64,000 nt of DNA from Candidatus Accumulibacter affinis (lineage in GTDB: Bacteria; Pseudomonadota; Gammaproteobacteria; Burkholderiales; Rhodocyclaceae), in contig JADJOT010000009.1 of NCBI GenBank assembly GCA_016713625.1, positions 620,001-684,000 on the forward strand, given 5' to 3'. The notes below the pieces were generated by a model that was not told the DNA's origin, did not search any database, and worked only from the letters and a program-made list of their open reading frames with translations. Position numbers and translations under genes: made by a program. Numbering within the stretch: the first letter of the stretch is position 1; each line of letters opens with the position of its first letter. Below, in pieces: positions 61,879 to 64,000 of the stretch.

Positions 61879-63420
61879 TTACTCGTCACTGGATGTATCA
61901 GCAAACGCTCCGGCGACAGCGTCGCGGATGTGTTCGGCCAAAGCCGGCTTGTCAGCCAGCAAGGGATAACGCTTGGTCAGTTTGTTCGAGATCCGGTTAC
62001 CGTTCTCACGCACGCTGCGGATGATCACATCGAGCTCGATATCCGGCGCTTCCAGCACCTGCTTGATCGCCTGTCGCGCTCCCTCGTGGGCCTGCAAGAA
62101 ACGAGCCTCATCGCGCATCTCGTGGGTCAATGTCTGGTCGATCACATTGGCAAGATAGCCAACGTGTGCTGTTAGATCCGGGTAGCGCCAAGCGGGAAGA
62201 GCATCGTCGTAGGCGCTGAAGTGGAAGTTGTATGCAACCCCATCCCCAGCTTTCACCGTTTCGCCGAAGTTGTAGCGGTCGCCATAGCGTTGCATCAACG
62301 GTTTCGAGAAACGTTCCAGAACCCGGTCGTAATCGGCACGGTTATATGTGCTGTGGGTGATAGTGGCCGATACCGGCAGGATGATCGGTGCCGGCAACAC
62401 GCCATCACGGCGCAATACGTCATTGATCAGAAAGCGCGAAATCCGCCCGTTGCCGTCCGCCATCGGATGCACGTAGACGAAGCCGAAAGAGGCGACTGCC
62501 GCGCGTACCAGAGCCGCAGTCCCGGTTGTGCGGCCAAGGAAGGATGACAGTCCACGCAGCAACGCCTCGGTCTTGTCCCAGTGTGGTCCGATGTAATCGA
62601 CCACCTGTTGGTAGCGCGCAGTGTGGCCGACGAATACTGGTGATTTGCGTAAGCCGTAGCGCAACGCTGCTTCACCGAGGATGTCGCGTTGTAGGGTGGA
62701 TAACGTCTCCAGCGCGAACGCGTCAGCATGTTGACCGCATTCGGCTTCCATTACCGCGGCAAAGCGACGAATACGGTCTTCCTGGTCCTGCTCATGCTCG
62801 ATCAGAAAGCTTGCGCGGCTTTCCTTCACGGTCAGCCAGACCGTGCTGCGCAGAATGAGGTCAATGCCGTAGTCCGCCTCTAGCTCGGCCAATTTCGCCG
62901 CCACGTCGTAAGCTTCCGCCTGGAGCACTTCGTCGGTGCGCCTGATGACCGGACAGAAATCGCGCGTACCAGGCAGGTTATCGCGCACTCGCCAACGCTG
63001 GATGTTGATTGGAGCCCCAGTCAGGAAGCTTTCTGAATCGAGTGCGTCTACATAATTGCCTTGAGTGACGCCGGCAAAAGCAAGCGGTTCAGGCATCAGC
63101 CATTCGTAGAAAAAACCAGCGCGCCGCGCATAGGCACCGGTCGGCTCATTACTGATCCATTGTTCGAGCTCGGCTCCCGCTTCTGGTAGCTGGTAAAGTC
63201 GGACCAGGAACTCCAGATGCACGCCTTCATGCTTGAATGCAAAGGTCAGGTGTTCCCTGAGGGTCGGTCTTGGGCGGTAGTTCTCCGGGTAGACCTCTCG
63301 ACGGATGCCATCATGCATTGAAGTCGAGCGAGAGCGGCCGATCTCACTTTGCACCGTGAACGGATGCACCGGGTGTACTCCGTAGGTGTGGGACAGCCAT
63401 TGATATCCGATTCGTGCCAT
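61879..63420 (-). CDS. Fic-domain protein (predicted AMP transferase)
   Basis: 513 residues. The Fic motif HPMADGNGRISRFL lies at about 318-331 with the catalytic His318 and the Asp/Gly/Asn/Arg residues of HPFxDGNGR. Fic proteins usually transfer AMP from ATP to a target hydroxyl. An upstream block ESRASFLIEHEQ (about 200-211) resembles the inhibitory helix motif (S/T)xxxE(G/N), but the last position is His rather than Gly/Asn. The N-terminal ~180 residues and the C-terminal extension are not family-specific to me. The IS701 element ends exactly at the stop codon, so the original C-terminus could have been altered. It is followed, across 221 bases, by guaA. Confidence 0.92.
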   Translation of the reverse strand: MARIGYQWLSHTYGVHPVHPFTVQSEIGRSRSTSMHDGIRREVYPENYRPRPTLREHLTFAFKHEGVHLEFLVRLYQLPEAGAELEQWISNEPTGAYARRAGFFYEWLMPEPLAFAGVTQGNYVDALDSESFLTGAPINIQRWRVRDNLPGTRDFCPVIRRTDEVLQAEAYDVAAKLAELEADYGIDLILRSTVWLTVKESRASFLIEHEQDQEDRIRRFAAVMEAECGQHADAFALETLSTLQRDILGEAALRYGLRKSPVFVGHTARYQQVVDYIGPHWDKTEALLRGLSSFLGRTTGTAALVRAAVASFGFVYVHPMADGNGRISRFLINDVLRRDGVLPAPIILPVSATITHSTYNRADYDRVLERFSKPLMQRYGDRYNFGETVKAGDGVAYNFHFSAYDDALPAWRYPDLTAHVGYLANVIDQTLTHEMRDEARFLQAHEGARQAIKQVLEAPDIELDVIIRSVRENGNRISNKLTKRYPLLADKPALAEHIRDAVAGAFADTSSDE

Positions 63421-63641
63421 GATTTTCGATTAGCGGCCTGTGAAAACGCTTAAATTCTAGTCTTGTTTTGAAAAAATGATTATGTGGCTATGCGCCGGCC
63501 AAAAGTTTGATCGTTATGGCATTGGCTATCAGGATTAGACGTTCACCAAGGAAATGCCATGACGCATGCCATTGATGATACAAGCAAAATGATTGAAGCC
63601 TTACTCACATCTTTTTAATATGAATAGGTTGTGTAGGTGGC

Positions 63642-64000
63642 CTACTCCCACTCGATCGTCGCCGGTGGCTTTCCCGAGATGTCGTAGACGACGCGGTTGA
63701 TTCCACGCACCTCGTTGATGATCCGGTTGGACACCTTGCCGAGCAGGCTGTGCGGCAGCTCTGCCCAGTGGGCGGTCATGAAATCCTGGGTTTCGACGGC
63801 GCGCAGGGCGACGACGTATTCGTAGGTCCGGCCATCGCCCATGACGCCTACCGACCTGACCGGCAGGAACACTGCGAAGGCCTGGCTGGTCTTCTCGTAC
63901 CAGCCGGCAGCGCGCAGCTCGTCGATGAATATGGCGTCGGCGCGACGCAACAGGTCGGTGAATTCGGGTCTGACTTCGCCGAGAATCCGCACTCCCAGGC
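63642..64000 (-). CDS. guaA: GMP synthase, C-terminal part
   Basis: The frame enters from the right edge; the visible ~119 residues are the end of GuaA. GVRILGEVRPEFTDLLRRAD, then FAVFLPVRSVGVMGDGRTYE, then LGKVSNRIINEVRGINRVVY and the final ISGKPPATIEWE are the canonical dimerisation domain and end. GuaA makes GMP from XMP and glutamine. The N-terminal amidotransferase and ATP-pyrophosphatase domains lie outside the window. Nothing distinguishes it from a normal housekeeping gene. Confidence 0.96.
   Translation of the reverse strand, partial: LGVRILGEVRPEFTDLLRRADAIFIDELRAAGWYEKTSQAFAVFLPVRSVGVMGDGRTYEYVVALRAVETQDFMTAHWAELPHSLLGKVSNRIINEVRGINRVVYDISGKPPATIEWE

Overview
The window looks like a chromosomal segment of a GC-rich betaproteobacterium, most likely of the Rhodocyclales / Candidatus Accumulibacter type. 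This is an inference. It rests on the gene order hfq-hflX-hflK-hflC-DUF2065-hisZ-purA, which is typical of Betaproteobacteria, on a phasin-like gene, and on a dense c-di-GMP/two-component signalling block. No rRNA, tRNA or CRISPR array was recognised.

Layout. 1-2159: the 3' part of a lasso-peptide type RiPP cluster (cyclase C-terminus, precursor, HPr-kinase-like protein, PqqD-like leader-binding protein). 2345-12763: mostly housekeeping and envelope genes (patatin/BamA-like phospholipase, selO, a TerB/DUF697-like protein, a CpxA/CpxR/Spy-like set, a fused spermidine-synthase-like membrane protein) plus a toxin-gene fragment. 12894-16914: a leftward run encoding SCO, YdbL-like and PCuAC copper/oxidase accessory proteins, then SRPBCC, a LOV photoreceptor, GTP cyclohydrolase I and a BLUF photoreceptor. 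17269-19085: an HCCA isomerase, the 3' scrap of purT, a nitroreductase and a threefold 77-bp repeat. 19084-21978: a 964-residue fusion of zinc amidase (T7-lysozyme/PGRP type), alpha/beta-hydrolase and caspase-like domains behind a good sigma70 promoter, divergent from an MBOAT/SGNH-like pair.

25177-32509: a DMT exporter, a hydrolase, small proteins, greB, htpG with a textbook sigma32 promoter, a deoxyinosine glycosylase and a GspE/PilB ATPase. 33002-40927: five signalling genes in one direction (REC-kinase, CHASE kinase, single receiver, REC-PAS-GGDEF, and a membrane PAS-GGDEF-EAL protein). 41000-50126: a small membrane protein and the recC-recB-recD operon. 50361-58468: the hfq-hfl-hisZ-purA block, an unrecognised conserved protein and a phasin-like protein.

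58469-61878 is an insertion-sequence graveyard: an iteron-like repeat, a frameshifted IS4-superfamily transposase, an IS701 end fragment, an intact-looking hicAB toxin-antitoxin pair with its own operator/promoter, and an IS701-family element with a twice-frameshifted transposase. It is followed by a Fic-domain protein and the 3' end of guaA at the window edge.

The candidates most likely to be new biology are the amidase-hydrolase-caspase fusion and the light-sensing LOV/FolE/BLUF group. Next come the lasso peptide with a kinase but no C-terminal serine, and the tandemly triplicated ribosome-binding-site/start unit of the PCuAC gene.
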